Shown in pieces: positions 61,599 through 64,000 of a DNA stretch of 64,000 nucleotides. Origin of the DNA: Stramonita haemastoma (lineage: Eukaryota; Mollusca; Gastropoda; Neogastropoda; Muricidae). The position numbers were made by a program, and so were the translations under genes. How positions within the stretch are numbered: position 1 is the first letter of the stretch; each line of letters starts with the position of its first letter. Below the pieces are notes generated by a model. The model saw nothing but the letters and a program-made list of their open reading frames with translations, was not told where the DNA came from and did no database searches. The DNA lies in assembly GCA_030674155.1 (NCBI GenBank), contig CM060335.1:34278781-34342780 (forward strand), read 5' to 3'.

Positions 61599-62084
61599 GG
61601 TAGAACGTAAATTATATAACCAAAACGACAACCTTGAAATCATCTGCTCATCCTAAAACATTTTGATTTTTAGATTTAAAAATGCACCGTGCAATTGTTA
61701 TCAGAAGTATCAAAGAGGAGCAATGCAAGATAGTCATGAGAAACATGGGACTGAGAAAAAACATCATAAGAAGTGCTTTTTTTCTTCTTTTTCTAAACGC
61801 AAGAATATAAACCGTCGTGCAAAAACAAAAACTATTAAAACAAAAAAGCCCGAGACATTTAAACATTTCTTTTAAATCATTTTTTCATGTATTTATTATT
61901 TTGAAAAAAAAGTTTTTTTCCCCCGAGACATGGAATAGATTACATTCAAGATTGGAATCAGACATGAGCTAGTGTGTTACAAAAGTTAACCCACACGCTT
62001 ACATGGCTACAAAAAGGAAAAGAGAACCCAAACATTACTCTTTTCTTAAATGTCATTTTAAATAGATTTTAATTATATAACTAT

Positions 62085-62193
62085 ACATAACTAGATATAT
62101 AACTATATATATAACTCTCCTCTCTATATATATATACATATATATAGTATATATATATCACCACAACACCACACACCACACACCACAACAATC

Positions 62194-62232
<39 letters not shown>

Positions 62233-62245
62233 TATATATAAATAA
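62085..62245. repeat. AT-rich repeat cluster
   Basis: (TA)n tracts around a CACCACACACCACA stretch, about 550 bp upstream of the unrecognised gene. Confidence 0.92.
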
Positions 62246-62420
62246 AGACACAGCACACAATAGCCAGATAAATGCAAGAAACACTACAGAAAATCCCTAT
62301 CGTTTTTACGAAAAAGTGTACTTATACACACAATGATACACCTGTCATAATCATATTGATGGATTAGTATTCAGAGGTATAAGAAACACACACACGCACG
62401 CACGCCCACCCACCCAAAAG

Positions 62421-62790
62421 GGGTCGGTGGGGGGATAACCTAGTGGTTCTAGTGTTGTGCATTGTGCTCGCGATCTGCCAATCCGAGTTCAAAACCCCAC
62501 CAAAGGGATTTTCCCTGGAGTTTACATCAGTGCTGACTATACTCCCCTCAGAAATCCTTTGGATGAAACTATAAACTGATGTCCCGAGTGTGAAAGCACG
62601 AAAAATCATCTTGCACACATGTTCAAATCTGTTCTGCTTTTAAGAAAAGTAGGCCATCGTGTGCTGGTTGGAATGGATGACAGAATTAACAAAACCATAT
62701 ACACGGGAGTAAAAAAAAACAAACAAACAAAACACACACACACACAAGTGCTTATTCCACGACCTTTCAAATAAAAGAATAAAATAGATA
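62421..62790 (+). repeat. Family A SINE, full length, upstream of the unrecognised gene
   Basis: Head GGATAACCTAGTGGTTCTAG, B-box-like CCGAGTTCAAAACCCC, the shared body (CATCGTGTGCTGG) and a tail ending in AAATAAAAGAATAAAATAG. It is diverged from the 758-1110 copy. Confidence 0.75.
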
Positions 62791-63309
62791 AACCAATCAA
62801 TAAATAAAAAGAGTAGAACTATGCATCCAGAAGGGAAAAAGTATTGCCATCCATAATCAGGACACCAACTAAAAAAGAAGTGGTTTGAAAATTACTGCAG
62901 TATTAGTGTCTTCCACTATTTTTGAAAAAAATATTGAAAATGACAAGGATGCTGGTTACAACAAAAGGTGGTCACAATAGTACTTGGTCACATTTGGATA
63001 CAGCAGCGTGTGACCAATTATCTTGGATCACAAAGCTCGGGTCACATGCACGAGTCACAATGGCTGTAGCCACCGGTACAGGTAAAACTTTTTCAGGCAA
63101 AATAACGATATTTGGTTGCAAAGCCATGAAAAGCATGTGTACATGTGGATATGGTTCAGTTAATTGTAAACAATACTGATAAAAAAATTGTCTCAATTCA
63201 GAATGTAAGGATCAGATTGACTTTTTGTTCCACACCCGTCACTGCCAAAGTTTTCCAGGCCCTCATCCTGGAAAGGCTGGGTTCTGATTTGGCTGATCTA
63301 TAGCCCTAT

Positions 63310-63343
<34 letters not shown>

Positions 63344-63769
63344 GAGAAAGTTTCTCTTCGGTTTTCTATTATGCACACGTCTCCAATTTCTGTTTGTGGA
63401 ACACATATAGTTGTTTTATTTGTTTCGGTGAAAGGACGTCCGCGATTATCGCGTAGTCTCGCTAGGCCTATGCAAAACAAGCGAGAAGACAATGAGAGCT
63501 AGACTATCGGACAGAAGAAAAAGTACTAATCCGGAGATTAAGGTACACAATATTGATTGTTAAATTCAGTAAAGAGTATGTTCTTGCTCAATCTTCGAGC
63601 ACTGTCGTTCTTTTAACAAGGAATTTCCACTTGAACAAATACCTGACTTGCAATTCACAGTAGTCCTTTGTGATGATAATGCCGCATCTCTTCGTCGTTT
63701 TTCTTGTCGATCGGTGTCTGGATTTTAATTTCATAGGCCTTATTTTGTTTATTCCCTACGAAAACCTTC

Positions 63770-64000
63770 CATCAACCGTAAGATGCGTAAACTTAAATGG
63801 TACGGGAATGTCATAAGATCAAAAGGACTTGCATAAACAATGCTGCTACAGTGCTAGGCACTGTCCAAGCAAGGAGGAAGAAAAAGAGGCATCTAAGGAA
63901 ATCTAAGGAAGAGATGGGAGGACATCATCAGCAGAATGGATAGGCCTAGGCCTAGAGGTAGGCTAGAATTTAACAAAATGTTGAGAAAGGCAGAACAGAG
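63770..64000 (+). mobile_element. Decayed LINE, ORF2 C-terminal remnant at window end
   Basis: Pieces in different frames read KLKWYGNVIRSKGLA, then WEDIISRMDRPRPRG, again the conserved end of LINE ORF2. Stops and shifts separate the pieces, and it may continue beyond the window. Confidence 0.6.

Larger units (their letters stand above)
61567..63769. other. Upstream region of the unrecognised gene
   Basis: The kappaB-like decamer, AT repeats (62085-62245), a SINE (62421-62790), and a C-run at about 63310-63336. Open frames near 62922-63196 on both strands have no recognisable domain. Confidence 0.45.

Noticed and set aside
62922..63196. Open frames on both strands
   Set aside because: A short GTGKT-like string is the only hint; no domain context supports an ATPase.

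Overview
The window is animal nuclear DNA. Its genes are split into short exons with GT-AG introns, and introns and spacers are full of microsatellites and tRNA- or 5S-rRNA-headed SINEs. It also holds a long APE-type non-LTR retrotransposon carrying a 2A motif. That mix is best known from lophotrochozoans, so a mollusc, perhaps a gastropod, is my best guess. No bacterial or organellar genes were seen.

Layout. (1) 1-8419, plus strand: eleven 3' exons of an ALDH1/ALDH2-type aldehyde dehydrogenase; the 5' exons lie left of the window. (2) 8420-15746: no coding exon seen; it probably holds the 3' UTRs of two convergent genes, plus SINEs. (3) 15747-41950, minus strand: a complete 20-exon very-long-chain acyl-CoA dehydrogenase gene (ACADVL), about 650 residues, with a mitochondrial presequence. 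An ETS/CRE-like composite site lies about 110 bp upstream of its ATG. (4) 42 kb: (TA)n/(GT)n repeats and facing runs of 30 G and 30 C. (5) 43.6-49.15 kb, minus strand: a near full-length LINE with ORF1 (2A motif, coiled coil, RRM-like region) and ORF2 (endonuclease, reverse transcriptase), broken by one homopolymer indel. (6) 49.2-54.6 kb: SINEs and duplications, no supported gene. (7) 54598-61566, minus strand: a seven-exon gene for a protein of about 350 residues that I do not recognise. (8) 61.6-64 kb: upstream region with AT repeats, a SINE and a decayed LINE tail.

The two recognised genes belong to oxidative metabolism: ALDH oxidises aldehydes with NAD+, and ACADVL does the first step of mitochondrial long-chain fatty-acid beta-oxidation. 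They lie tail to tail and nothing shows that they are linked functionally.

Three patterns stand out. Single-base indels in homopolymers break otherwise intact reading frames in ALDH exon 7, ACADVL exons 7 and 16 and LINE ORF2, which looks more like consensus error than gene death. Tandem duplications run across exon-intron borders in all three genes and leave decoy splice sites. ACADVL intron 11 is almost pure minisatellite, a multiple of three long and free of stops in the coding frame. The SINEs look modular, with one shared body joined to several heads and tails.
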